Shown piece by piece: positions 8,884 to 17,555 of a stretch of DNA of 64,000 nucleotides (its first letter is position 1; the number at the start of each line of letters is the position of its first letter). The stretch is from assembly GCF_002135235.1 (NCBI RefSeq), contig NZ_NEGB01000009.1, positions 1-64,000 of the forward strand, written 5' to 3'. Under the pieces are notes generated by a model, which did not search any database, had not been told where the DNA came from, and saw only the letters and a list, made by a program, of their open reading frames with translations. Position numbers and translations under genes: made by a program. The stretch is from Acinetobacter silvestris. Its GTDB lineage: Bacteria > Pseudomonadota > Gammaproteobacteria > Pseudomonadales > Moraxellaceae.

Positions 8884-10314
8884 TTACACGTGATGTTGCA
8901 AACGAATTCCAATATTGCGTGTTTGAACATAACTAAAGATGGCTTCCTGCCCTTTTTCACGACCAAACCCTGATAAACCGACACCACCAAAAGGAGTTTC
9001 GATACCACCAGCAAACCATTCATTAATAAATACTTGCCCAGCAATCAAACGATTGGCTACACGTAATGTCTGATTCAGACTTTCGCCAAAGACGCCAGCA
9101 ACCAAACCAAAGTCTGTGCCATTGGCAATATCCACAGCTTCGTCTTCAGTTTCAAATGGCATCATCACGAGTACAGGGCCAAAAACTTCTTGTTGTGCAA
9201 TCGACATTTCAGGAGATGCTTCAATAATTGTCGGTAACACAAAATAGCCAGATAAATCTGCTGCGTGCCCACCCGTCAGAATATTGGCGCCTTCTTGTCG
9301 TGCTTTTGCAATCATTGCTAAGATTTGCTGTTGCTGATCATGAGATATAACGGGAGTAAGTTCAGCATTATTTTCACCAATTCCCACAGTTAGGCTTTCA
9401 GCCAAACCCACCACCGCATTTTTGACTTCGTCATAGCGACTACGATGCACAAGTAAACGTGACATTGCAGAACACACTTGCCCAGAGTTATAGAAAATTC
9501 CGACTTTGACGCTACGCAATAATTGTTCAAGGTCGACATCGGCAAAAGCAATTGCTGCTGATTTTCCACCTAACTCCATGACTGATGGAGTCGCACGTTC
9601 AGCAGCATCTTTTAAAATACGCTGCCCAGTGGCTACAGAACCCGTGAATACAATTTGGTTGGTATATTGGTGTTTAACCAAACAACTTCCCACTTCTGAA
9701 CCTTTACCGCAGAGTAAATTGATCGCACCTTGTGGCAATCCAGCTTTTTCAAGTGCTTTAAATAATAAAATCATACCCAGTGGGGATATTTCAGGTGATT
9801 TCACCACGACTGCATTACCTGCGGCCAAAGCTGGGGCTAAAGAGCGTGCACAAATGGACACAGGGAAATTCCAAGGCACAATTTGCACGGATACACCCAT
9901 TGGAATATAAGAAGTAAAATCAAGGTAATCTTTGCCTAAAGGCACAGAAATTCCTTCAATTTTATCTGCCATTCCTGCGTAATATTCGAAGTAACGTGCG
10001 GCTTCATCAAATTCTTCACGTGCTGTTGCCAAATTTTTACCATTTTCACGGCACAGAATTAATGCACCCTCAGTAGCCATTTCACGAATTGCATCCGCTG
10101 CTTTTAGTAGCCATGTTGTACGCTGTGCAGGGCGAACATCGGTTAATACACCACTTTTTGCACAACGATGAGCTGCGGTCATAGCAACATCAGCATCTTC
10201 AATACTGGCTTGAGCCACCGTAGCAAATACTTGCGCCGTTGCTGGATTGATGACTTCCAACTGGCGAGAAGAATCTCGCCATTGACCATCAATAAAATTG
10301 AGGTAGTGTTGCAT
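8884..10314 (-). CDS. Aldehyde dehydrogenase of cluster 1
   Basis: A 476-residue NAD(P)-dependent aldehyde dehydrogenase of the betaine-aldehyde/aminobutyraldehyde type. Visible are the substrate-anchoring VPWNFPVSI stretch, nucleotide motif FTGSVATGQR, catalytic Glu region ELGGKSAAIAF, and catalytic Cys in NSGQVCSAM. GGAGG stands six bases before the ATG, one base past the Rieske stop, so the two are translationally close. In the pathway it should oxidise the aldehyde released when the Rieske enzyme hydroxylates a methyl or methylene next to nitrogen. The true substrate is unknown. Confidence 0.85.
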   Translation of the reverse strand: MQHYLNFIDGQWRDSSRQLEVINPATAQVFATVAQASIEDADVAMTAAHRCAKSGVLTDVRPAQRTTWLLKAADAIREMATEGALILCRENGKNLATAREEFDEAARYFEYYAGMADKIEGISVPLGKDYLDFTSYIPMGVSVQIVPWNFPVSICARSLAPALAAGNAVVVKSPEISPLGMILLFKALEKAGLPQGAINLLCGKGSEVGSCLVKHQYTNQIVFTGSVATGQRILKDAAERATPSVMELGGKSAAIAFADVDLEQLLRSVKVGIFYNSGQVCSAMSRLLVHRSRYDEVKNAVVGLAESLTVGIGENNAELTPVISHDQQQQILAMIAKARQEGANILTGGHAADLSGYFVLPTIIEASPEMSIAQQEVFGPVLVMMPFETEDEAVDIANGTDFGLVAGVFGESLNQTLRVANRLIAGQVFINEWFAGGIETPFGGVGLSGFGREKGQEAIFSYVQTRNIGIRLQHHV

Positions 10315-10315
10315 A

Positions 10316-11506
10316 TTATGCCTCCAACGCTGCTTTGGCTTGAGTTGCTAACCATTGTTGGAAGAAATGAGTCGGTAAATCCATTTCAGGTGAGAAAACA
10401 CCACCACCAAAACCAGGAGAATGTCGACCTTTTTGCATATTTTCTACTGCAAAAATATCCTCAGCAAAAACAACTTTCCATGATTCTAAAGTTGCTTCAC
10501 GGCAAGCATCGTATTCAGGCTTTAATGACTCATCCCCAACATAATACAAACGTAATTTTTCAAGTGTTTTCTCAGGAGCAATCGGATCAATCATCATGGC
10601 AAATGCATGATCGGCCTGAATACCTAACAATACATTTGGGAACACCGCCACATATTCAGCATGACGCAATTGTTCTTCTGGCCAATGTGGAAATTTTGGT
10701 AAATGTGTACCCGCAGTTGCAGATAAGTTATATTTATAACTCCCCTGACCAGCAAAGCGGTCTTCAAACATGATGTTGTAATGGTCTTCAAGTTTTGAAT
10801 ACGTATTTAATGCAGGATGTACCCACGGCAAATGATAGGCTTCACAATAGTTTTCAACTGTTAGCTTCCAATTACTCTTTACAGGCAACTCAAAAGTTGA
10901 ACCTATTTTACTGGTGCGAATTAAATCTAATCCATCTTCACCTAAGAAAGGTTTCCAACGTTCAACTAGTGGTGCAATATGCTCTTCAAAGCTTGGTGCA
11001 TCACCAGAGATATTAATAAACACCATATCCATCCAAATCGCTGAACGAAGTGCTTTTAAGCCATGTTTTTCACACTTAAAACGATCATCCTTATGTTGGT
11101 TAATACCACCAACGTGCGGAGTTCCCTTTAAGTTACCATTGAGGTCATAACTCCAAGAGTGATATGGACAACGAATCACACCTTCAATGGTGCCTTCTTC
11201 ATGAACCAGTTGCATACCACGATGGCTACATACATTATGAAAAACTTGAACCTGACCTTCACGGTTACGCATCATGACTAATGGCATACCCATAAAGTTG
11301 CTTGGTTTGACATAGCTTTTTTTCGGCAAATCAGAAGCAAAGCCAACACATACCCAAGTTTTACTCAAAATATGGTCACGTTCAAAATTAAAATATTCAT
11401 CACTGGTATAGGCGATATTTGGCATACCATTGGATTCAGTAATCGGATTTAAAACATTGTCGACTTGTTGAACTGTAATCAGTTTTTGGTTGACTTGGCT
11501 ATTCAT
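10316..11506 (-). CDS. Rieske oxygenase alpha subunit, quaternary-ammonium type
   Basis: A 396-residue Rieske non-heme iron oxygenase. The Rieske cluster ligands are in FHNVCSHRGMQ and IRCPYHSWSYDL. The mononuclear iron site is in KLTVENYCEAYHLPWVHPAL, where Glu stands at the position that is Asp in most ring-hydroxylating oxygenases. That Glu is shared with CntA (NYLECYH at 19096) and is associated with oxygenases acting on quaternary ammonium compounds. It is therefore likely a betaine-type monooxygenase (glycine betaine, stachydrine, butyrobetaine or similar), not an arene dioxygenase. First gene of the operon, divergent from a BCCT transporter. The substrate cannot be read from sequence. 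Confidence 0.85.
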   Translation of the reverse strand: MNSQVNQKLITVQQVDNVLNPITESNGMPNIAYTSDEYFNFERDHILSKTWVCVGFASDLPKKSYVKPSNFMGMPLVMMRNREGQVQVFHNVCSHRGMQLVHEEGTIEGVIRCPYHSWSYDLNGNLKGTPHVGGINQHKDDRFKCEKHGLKALRSAIWMDMVFINISGDAPSFEEHIAPLVERWKPFLGEDGLDLIRTSKIGSTFELPVKSNWKLTVENYCEAYHLPWVHPALNTYSKLEDHYNIMFEDRFAGQGSYKYNLSATAGTHLPKFPHWPEEQLRHAEYVAVFPNVLLGIQADHAFAMMIDPIAPEKTLEKLRLYYVGDESLKPEYDACREATLESWKVVFAEDIFAVENMQKGRHSPGFGGGVFSPEMDLPTHFFQQWLATQAKAALEA

Positions 11507-11843
11507 CTAATAATCTCCATTTATTTTGAATCACGCAGTACTCCCTGCGTTGCTATTCACATTGCTTATTGCACGATGTGCTGCTTTATGGAGATTGTGG
11601 AAAACATCTTGATGATAAACAAACGACTTTTTTGCTCGGTATACATGAGTTTTAATCATGCATTTTTTTTGTATAACACTTTTATTAAATTTGGTGTCTT
11701 GCAAAAATATACGTATTACAAAAACTCACTCAGAGATGAGAATAAATAGGTTGAGCATCCCGCTCAGATATCTTTACTCTTTTACGATCTACACAAACAG
11801 TTAATAGGTAGTTAGCTGCTTGCCACGCATCCAAGGAGGAATT
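11507..11843. promoter_or_regulatory. Divergent promoter region, Rieske operon and BCCT transporter
   Basis: About 340 bases separate the two divergent starts and hold no gene. The region from 11640 to 11720 is AT-rich and probably carries both promoters; I cannot assign -35 and -10 boxes with confidence. A strong Shine-Dalgarno (AAGGAGG) precedes the transporter ATG at 11844. The LysR regulator at 13683 is the likely candidate to bind here. Confidence 0.5.
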
Positions 11844-13553
11844 ATGCGTACAACAGGGATCTCTGAATCCAACACAGTCGTATCTGTGGTTTCAAAAGTT
11901 TTAGTCATTATATTTATTTTATTTTGTGCAATTTACGCAGATAAAGCCGTTGAAATTTTTTCTTATTTATCCGGTATCTTACTGCACAATATGAAATGGT
12001 TTATCTTATTGGCTGCTACAGGTATCTGCTTCTTTCTTATCTATCTCATGTTCAGCCGTTATGGGTTAATCAAATTAGGTAAAGACACAGACAAACCCGA
12101 GTACAGTTACTTTGCATGGATGTCAATGTTATTCTCATGTGCAATGGGCGTCGGTCTGGTTTTCTGGGGTGTTGCAGAGCCCATGAATCATTATGCAAGC
12201 AATCCTTTTACCAAAGGTTTAACGGATGAAGCTGCCAGTATGGCGATGCAAATTACCTTTTTTCATTGGGGTTTACATGCTTGGTCTGTTTACTGTATTA
12301 CCGCTTTAGCCATTGGTTATTTCTCATATCGTAAAGGGCTCCCTTTTTCTTTGCGCTCTATTTTGCATCCTTTTATTGGGAATCGTATTTATGGCCCGAT
12401 TGGAAATTTAGTTGATATTATTGTCATTGTAGTCACCACCTTTGGTATTTCTCAAACCCTTGCGCTGGGTGTGTTACAAATTAATGCAGGCCTCAACAAA
12501 GTATTTGGTTTAGGCATCAATGTCACCTCCCAATTTATTATTCTATTACTGTTATCTAGTCTCGCAACAATCTCTGTAGTGCGAGGTATTGGTACAGGAA
12601 TGCGCCGTATCTCTGAATTAAATATTATTTTATCCATTATTCTTATTGCTATTTTAATGTGTGTTGGCCCTGCACGTTATATCACCCATTCTTATATGGA
12701 AGGCCTGAGTAACTATTCTTCAAACTTTATCAGCATGAGCTTATGGAGTGATGCACAAAAAGATTCTGAATGGCAAAATTGGTGGACAGCCTTCTATTGG
12801 TTATGGTGGTCAACATGGGCACCTTTTGTAGGCATGTTTATTGCTAAAATTTCCAAAGGCCGCACGATTCGTCAACTTATCGCGGGTGTTTTAATTATTC
12901 CAACGTTGGTCACATTCCTTTGGATGAGCGTCTTTGGTGGTTCTGCGCTTAAAGTTGAGCAAAATGCTCGCCACGCATTTGAGAAACAACAGACTGCACA
13001 AATAGAAAAAGCTCAGTCAACTGCTACTCCAAATCTACAAAGCAAAGCCATAGACACAACACAAGTCTCATCTGAATTTACAGGTGGCCCAATTGTTAAA
13101 GCAACCCAAAAGGACAACACGCTAGCAATCTTTGCCTTGTATGATGCAATTGATGATGGTTTATTTGGAATGATCCTAAGTATTACCACATGCTTATTAT
13201 TGATTACTTATTTAGTTACCTCACAAGATGGCGGTACGCACGTATTATGTTTCCTTGATACTCGTTCAGAAAAAGAGACGCCTATTCGTACGCGACTCAT
13301 CTGGTGTTTCTTTGTAACCTCCATTAGTTTAGGGCTACTCTATGTAGGTGGATTAAAGGCGATTCAAACAGCGGTTATTTTGTTTGGTTTTCCAATCCTA
13401 ATTCTGTTAACTATTATGTGTGCAGCTCTACTTAAAGTCTTACATAAAGAAACTTCAATTGGTGTTTTAACCTTAGCAGAAGAAGAAGTAAAAGAAGATT
13501 TAGATCCTATAAATTTAGTTAAAATACCACTAGAAGCAAAGTCTGAAACCTAG
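11844..13553 (+). CDS. BCCT-family betaine/carnitine/choline transporter (cluster 1)
   Basis: A 569-residue membrane protein with the expected twelve helices and the Trp-rich BCCT signature (WWTAFYWLWWSTWAPFVGMF, then IAKISKGRTIRQLI). ATG at 11844 is chosen over an in-frame TTG at 11820 because AAGGAGG lies four bases before it. An unusual hydrophilic stretch of about 70 residues (roughly 375-445) is rich in Gln, Lys and Thr and lies in the second half of the protein. BCCT carriers import trimethylammonium compounds by proton or sodium symport. Its divergent pairing with the Rieske oxygenase operon supports a quaternary ammonium substrate for cluster 1. Confidence 0.88.
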   Translation: MRTTGISESNTVVSVVSKVLVIIFILFCAIYADKAVEIFSYLSGILLHNMKWFILLAATGICFFLIYLMFSRYGLIKLGKDTDKPEYSYFAWMSMLFSCAMGVGLVFWGVAEPMNHYASNPFTKGLTDEAASMAMQITFFHWGLHAWSVYCITALAIGYFSYRKGLPFSLRSILHPFIGNRIYGPIGNLVDIIVIVVTTFGISQTLALGVLQINAGLNKVFGLGINVTSQFIILLLLSSLATISVVRGIGTGMRRISELNIILSIILIAILMCVGPARYITHSYMEGLSNYSSNFISMSLWSDAQKDSEWQNWWTAFYWLWWSTWAPFVGMFIAKISKGRTIRQLIAGVLIIPTLVTFLWMSVFGGSALKVEQNARHAFEKQQTAQIEKAQSTATPNLQSKAIDTTQVSSEFTGGPIVKATQKDNTLAIFALYDAIDDGLFGMILSITTCLLLITYLVTSQDGGTHVLCFLDTRSEKETPIRTRLIWCFFVTSISLGLLYVGGLKAIQTAVILFGFPILILLTIMCAALLKVLHKETSIGVLTLAEEEVKEDLDPINLVKIPLEAKSET

Positions 13554-13576
13554 TCGTTGTTTGATTTAATCGTAAT

Positions 13577-13609
13577 AAAAAAGGAGCAATTTATAATTGC
13601 TCCTTTTTT
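13577..13609. terminator. Bidirectional terminator
   Basis: AAGGAGCAATT, spacer TAT, AATTGCTCCTT, with A tracts on one side and T tracts on the other. It sits between the convergent BCCT and LysR genes and should stop both. Confidence 0.85.
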
Positions 13610-13682
13610 ATTCATCATGAATGGAAAATGAATGCCGTGTTAGTAACACAATGATGTCATTTACAATGGAAAGGCAAGCTCA

Positions 13683-14606
13683 TTAAGTTAAACCTTTCTC
13701 TCCCACTTTCCCAGGTAACTGCTCCAATAGCCAACAACGAAACTGTTTAACACTCGGAGGAATTACTCCTCTATCACTAGGTTCGAGCATACTAAAATTT
13801 GCTTCAGTTCTTAATACCGTTTCTATTGGACGAACTAAAGCACCACTCTTTAAATAATCATCAACTAAAGAACCCCATGCCAATGCAACACCTTGACCAT
13901 TAATTGCAGCTTGCAATAACATCGGATAGTTATTGATATTTACTCTATTTTTGGGCTTAATTAGAGGATAGTTTACCGCTTCAAACCATTCTGCCCAAGT
14001 AATCCAATCCTTCTGTGAATCGTCTAAATAAAGTAAACTTTTAGCGAATATATTTTCACATTCATCATCTTGATTGAATTGTGAAAGATAGCATGGACTA
14101 CAAACAGGAAATACTTCCTCTGGAAATAAAGTGGTAACTTTCATATTAACAGGAGGTATTCGACAATAAAATAAAGCCAAATCAAAATCCATTTTAGATA
14201 AATCTTGAATATTTTCTGTAGTCAATATTCTTAAATCAATTCCTTCACTTTGTTGAAAAGAAGCAATTTTAGGTAGTAGCCAAAGTGCTGCCATCGCATT
14301 AGTTGTTGCAACCGTGACTTGATGTTCCCCCTGCCATTTCTTTATCTCAGCAGTTGCCTGTGCAACATCTAATAACGCACTATAAATTGTCTTATAGTAT
14401 TGCAATCCTGTAGGGGTTAAAAAAATATTTCGATTTGCTCGAACAAATAATTCCTTCCCCAAATACTCTTCCAACTGTCGAATCTGTCGACTAATGGCAC
14501 CTTGTGTAACATTCAGTTCATTTGCTGCCTGAGTAAAGCTAAGGTGGCGAGCGGCTGCCTCGAATACAATAAGGCTATTCATAGGTGGCAATGGTTTGAT
14601 TTTCAT
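13683..14606 (-). CDS. LysR-family regulator, GcvA-like
   Basis: A 307-residue LysR regulator. The N-terminal helix-turn-helix is clear (FEAAARHLSFTQAANELNVT, then QGAISRQIRQLEEYLGKELF). The rest is a periplasmic-binding-like effector domain. ATG at 14606 has AGGAG six bases upstream; a GTG at 14612 overlaps that signal and is less likely. It is convergent with the BCCT gene and lies between the two catabolic clusters, so control of cluster 1 is plausible but not shown. Confidence 0.85.
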   Translation of the reverse strand: MKIKPLPPMNSLIVFEAAARHLSFTQAANELNVTQGAISRQIRQLEEYLGKELFVRANRNIFLTPTGLQYYKTIYSALLDVAQATAEIKKWQGEHQVTVATTNAMAALWLLPKIASFQQSEGIDLRILTTENIQDLSKMDFDLALFYCRIPPVNMKVTTLFPEEVFPVCSPCYLSQFNQDDECENIFAKSLLYLDDSQKDWITWAEWFEAVNYPLIKPKNRVNINNYPMLLQAAINGQGVALAWGSLVDDYLKSGALVRPIETVLRTEANFSMLEPSDRGVIPPSVKQFRCWLLEQLPGKVGEKGLT

Positions 14607-14754
14607 GGACACTCCTAATTTGTCCTACACTTCCATTTCTAACATTGAACCGAGATTAAATTATCATCAGCTTCGAATTCTTACTTAAATTCACTCTCCT
14701 TTAGTTTTTAAATCTAAAGTTTTACTTGAAAATTTTTTTCGCAAAAAAAATGTC

Positions 14755-14970
14755 ATATATAGACATGAATAAAAGTATTTAATTGCTCCAAAAAATGCTG
14801 TCTTAAAGACAATGCTGAGTAAATATGACGGCTCAATTTTGTAACATCAGCTAAGATATCGATATTCATTGATTCTGACAAATGCTCTCGTGCCTACTCC
14901 AAAACTTAAGTCATACTAGAAATAAAATTCAGTTTTAGATTTATCCGTAAATATTCCTGTGAAGTACGTT
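14755..14970 (-). pseudogene. Remnant of an AraC-family regulator
   Basis: A broken frame reads RTSQEYLRINLKLNFISSMT, stop, VLE, stop, AREHLSESMNIDILADVTKL, SRHIYSA and then leaves frame into LFKTAFFGAIKYF. This matches the helix-turn-helix region of AraC regulators, with two internal stops and a shift. The rest of the 14607-15149 gap shows no other gene. A once-functional regulator of the neighbouring catabolic genes is a reasonable guess. Confidence 0.55.
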
Positions 14971-15149
14971 TTTTTCAACGTCTAAGTTGGCAAACAAGCA
15001 AAAGAATAGACCGACAATTGGTCTTTAATGCTTGTAATTATGTAATTGGAAAGTTTTGACCTACGAATGTATGCATGACGATTTCTCCTTTTGATGAGTT
15101 CGATATACCATTGGATATCTGAGCAAACGTAGGTTTGTGCAATACAGCC

Positions 15150-16067
15150 TTAAAAATTATCAACTATTTTTAAAACAATAAGTTTTTCCACACTTTGATC
15201 AACCAATTGATCAAGAATAAACTGGCGTTTACGGTATTGACTTCGTTTTTTAGATGGAATGCTTTCTAAATCAATCTGACTACTCAATGGTTTGAAAGCG
15301 AAATTTCCCCAAGAATCTGATTCAGCACCAAAGTCCATCCAAAACTCATCCATATTCGTTTTTACACGTTGACGCCAACGTTTTTTACGACTGCTTTTAA
15401 ATGCATGATTTTCATTAGAAACACCAACCATATTTTCTACTTTATAAAAATCACACAATACTGATAAGCCATGTAGCATCAATTGTTTTGGACGTAACCC
15501 ATACAAGTTTTTCGTTAGCTGTTTAATCCCTTCTGGATTGGTAATATCACGTTTCCCCCCCTGCAAACCACCAACAAAAAACGTGGGTTGTCCATTCAAC
15601 ACAATATAGGAAAAAGTCAGCGTATATTGAATCGTATCATTCAATTTTAAGAGTAGCCCCATTTCCCCTTCATGCTCAAAATCTGCTCTGAACTGCAAAT
15701 ATAAACCCAACTGCTCATTTTGATCTTCATTTTCAATAACATGTGACCATAGCGCAACTTCACGCTGCACATGATAACTTATATCTATATTTGCAAAAAA
15801 CCAATCATAATGCTGCGTTAAACATAATAATCTTTGCCTATCAACAAGATTACCACTTAAATAGGGGTACTGTACTTTAAGGTATAGTGGTCCTTTATAA
15901 TCATTTTTCCAATCTACTATTTGTGGTGTCGAATTTAAATATGACACCCAAGCATAATTTGTTTTCCACTTCAATAAGAAACGAAAAATATATCTAATAT
16001 ATTTTTGATAAGATAATTGTGTAATAACGATTGGATCAATTAACCAATAATGAATAGCTTTGAACAT
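15150..16067 (-). CDS. DUF535 (VirK/YbjX family) protein
   Basis: A 305-residue protein of the VirK/YbjX family. Typical stretches are HYDWFFANIDISYHVQREVA, LLLKLNDTIQYTLTFSYIVL, FFVGGLQGGKRDITNPEGIK and YGLRPKQLMLHGLSVLCDFY. The C-terminus is basic (SKKRSQYRKRQFILDQLVDQ). ATG at 16067 is preferred to a TTG five codons earlier. The family is linked to envelope stress and antimicrobial peptide resistance in enterobacteria, but the biochemical activity is unknown. It is separated from cntB by almost 500 bp and probably not part of the carnitine unit. Confidence 0.7.
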   Translation of the reverse strand: MFKAIHYWLIDPIVITQLSYQKYIRYIFRFLLKWKTNYAWVSYLNSTPQIVDWKNDYKGPLYLKVQYPYLSGNLVDRQRLLCLTQHYDWFFANIDISYHVQREVALWSHVIENEDQNEQLGLYLQFRADFEHEGEMGLLLKLNDTIQYTLTFSYIVLNGQPTFFVGGLQGGKRDITNPEGIKQLTKNLYGLRPKQLMLHGLSVLCDFYKVENMVGVSNENHAFKSSRKKRWRQRVKTNMDEFWMDFGAESDSWGNFAFKPLSSQIDLESIPSKKRSQYRKRQFILDQLVDQSVEKLIVLKIVDNF

Positions 16068-16211
16068 AATAAAAAAACTCAAAACAAATAGCGTATAAAC
16101 TTTAGTGAAATTATTATATTTCCAATATCAAGATATTTTTTATGCGCTTAAATTAAGCTATTCCGATACATTTTTCAACCAAAAATTAAGGCATCAAAAG
16201 ACACCTTAATT

Positions 16212-16440
16212 TTAATTTTTTAAGTGAACCGACTGCTGTAAAGCTTTATGAATACCCTCAACCTAGGTTAGATTATGGATTTTCGTCTCTGATTGAGTTT
16301 CTTCAGAGTAAAACTTTTCAACACGATACAAACCTTATTCACTACGAATCTCAAACGTAGAAAATTGCATCGCACAGGTTTATTCCATCTCGAAGCTGAC
16401 TGAGCCTGCAAAGCGTGTTTCGTGCAATAAAACCCTCTAA
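16212..16440 (-). pseudogene. Decayed coding remnant with three nonsense codons
   Basis: One minus-strand frame reads HETRFAGSVSFEME, stop, TCAMQFSTFEIRSE, stop, GLYRVEKFYSEETQSETKIH then NLT, stop, VEGIHKALQQSVHLKN, stop. Each internal stop (TAA, TAA, TAG) could come from a Gln codon by one C-to-T change. The frame is otherwise protein-like, so this is a recently dead gene of unknown family. The rest of 16068-16555 shows only a short hairpin at 16184-16211. Confidence 0.45.
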
Positions 16441-16555
16441 AACATCAACATTAAATAAATGACTTAACTGTTTAAAGATCTCAATAACAAATCATGCTAG
16501 CGATACACCCCACTAAAATACAATTGAGCTCTCGCTCAATTGTTAAGAAATAATA

Positions 16556-17515
16556 TTAAAGATCAAGTGTGATTTCTTTACCTTTTGCACGTGAAACACA
16601 AATCATCATAGACTGTTGCGAGGCTTTTTCATCATCACTTAAATATTGGTCATAATGTTCTGCTTCACCTTGCAAAATTGCAGTTTCACACGTTCCACAC
16701 ACGCCCTCACGACATAAACATTCAACATCAATATTTAAAGATTCAATCGCCTGCAGAATGGTTTGATCTGCCATCACTTCAATACGTTGGTTTGATTTAG
16801 CCAGTACCACCGTAAACGCTTCACCATTTTCAGGGATAGTTGAAGCAAATTGCTCCCAATGAATATTTTCATCACGATAACGGTTTTTATTACAGGTATC
16901 GATGACTGCATCAATCATTGGCTTAGGCCCACACACATAGACATGTGTTCCTTTTGGTTGACCTGCAATCAGTGCACCCAAGTCCAGTTTAGAGCCTTCA
17001 CTGTCAATATAACTAAAGACTTTATCGCCATGCTGGCTTTGTTTGAGTTCATCTAACAATGCTGCATGTTCAGGTGCACGAAATGCATAGTGCAATTCAT
17101 AATTTACACCACGCTCAAGCAGTTCATCCATTTGCGGAATAAATGGCGTAATTCCAATCCCACCTGCAATTAAAATATGCTTTTCACCATGCGGTGACAG
17201 TTCAAATAAATTTTTGGGTGAAGAAATTTCAAGCTGAAAATCTTTTAGACATTGATCATGCATAAAGATTGAACCGCCCTTGCCTTCTGCATCTTTACGT
17301 ACACAGACTTGATAGGTCGATAAATCTTTTGGGTTACTCATGAGTGAATAAGCATTTGAAAGCTGATCGTTCATTTTCACAATAATATGGCTTCCACCTG
17401 TAAACGCCGGAAAGTTCTGACCATCTTGGCGTTTAAAGGTAAAACGTTTAATGAGCGGTGTGAGTTGTTCCACTGTAGTCACTACAGCAGGAAACATTTG
17501 ATAACTCTCAGTCAT
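16556..17515 (-). CDS. cntB: Carnitine monooxygenase reductase subunit CntB
   Basis: A 319-residue iron-sulfur flavoprotein reductase. It starts with a flavin-binding barrel (FTFKRQDGQNFPAFTGGSHI), continues with the NAD(P)H domain (HILIAGGIGITPFIPQMDEL, VYVCGPKPMIDAV) and ends with a plant-type [2Fe-2S] domain whose ligands are in ECLCREGVCGTCETAIL and a later Cys. It passes electrons from NAD(P)H to CntA for oxidative cleavage of carnitine. It is last in the run 22871-16556, 40 bp from the aldehyde dehydrogenase gene. Assignment rests on family and on adjacent cntA. Confidence 0.92.
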   Translation of the reverse strand: MTESYQMFPAVVTTVEQLTPLIKRFTFKRQDGQNFPAFTGGSHIIVKMNDQLSNAYSLMSNPKDLSTYQVCVRKDAEGKGGSIFMHDQCLKDFQLEISSPKNLFELSPHGEKHILIAGGIGITPFIPQMDELLERGVNYELHYAFRAPEHAALLDELKQSQHGDKVFSYIDSEGSKLDLGALIAGQPKGTHVYVCGPKPMIDAVIDTCNKNRYRDENIHWEQFASTIPENGEAFTVVLAKSNQRIEVMADQTILQAIESLNIDVECLCREGVCGTCETAILQGEAEHYDQYLSDDEKASQQSMMICVSRAKGKEITLDL

Positions 17516-17555
17516 TTTTAAATCCTAATTTTGCAATACTACGGTGTTTAAAAAC

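Noticed and set aside
10316-11506. Aromatic-ring dioxygenase
   Set aside because: No beta subunit or ferredoxin gene is nearby, the active-site Glu is of CntA type, and a BCCT transporter is paired with it.
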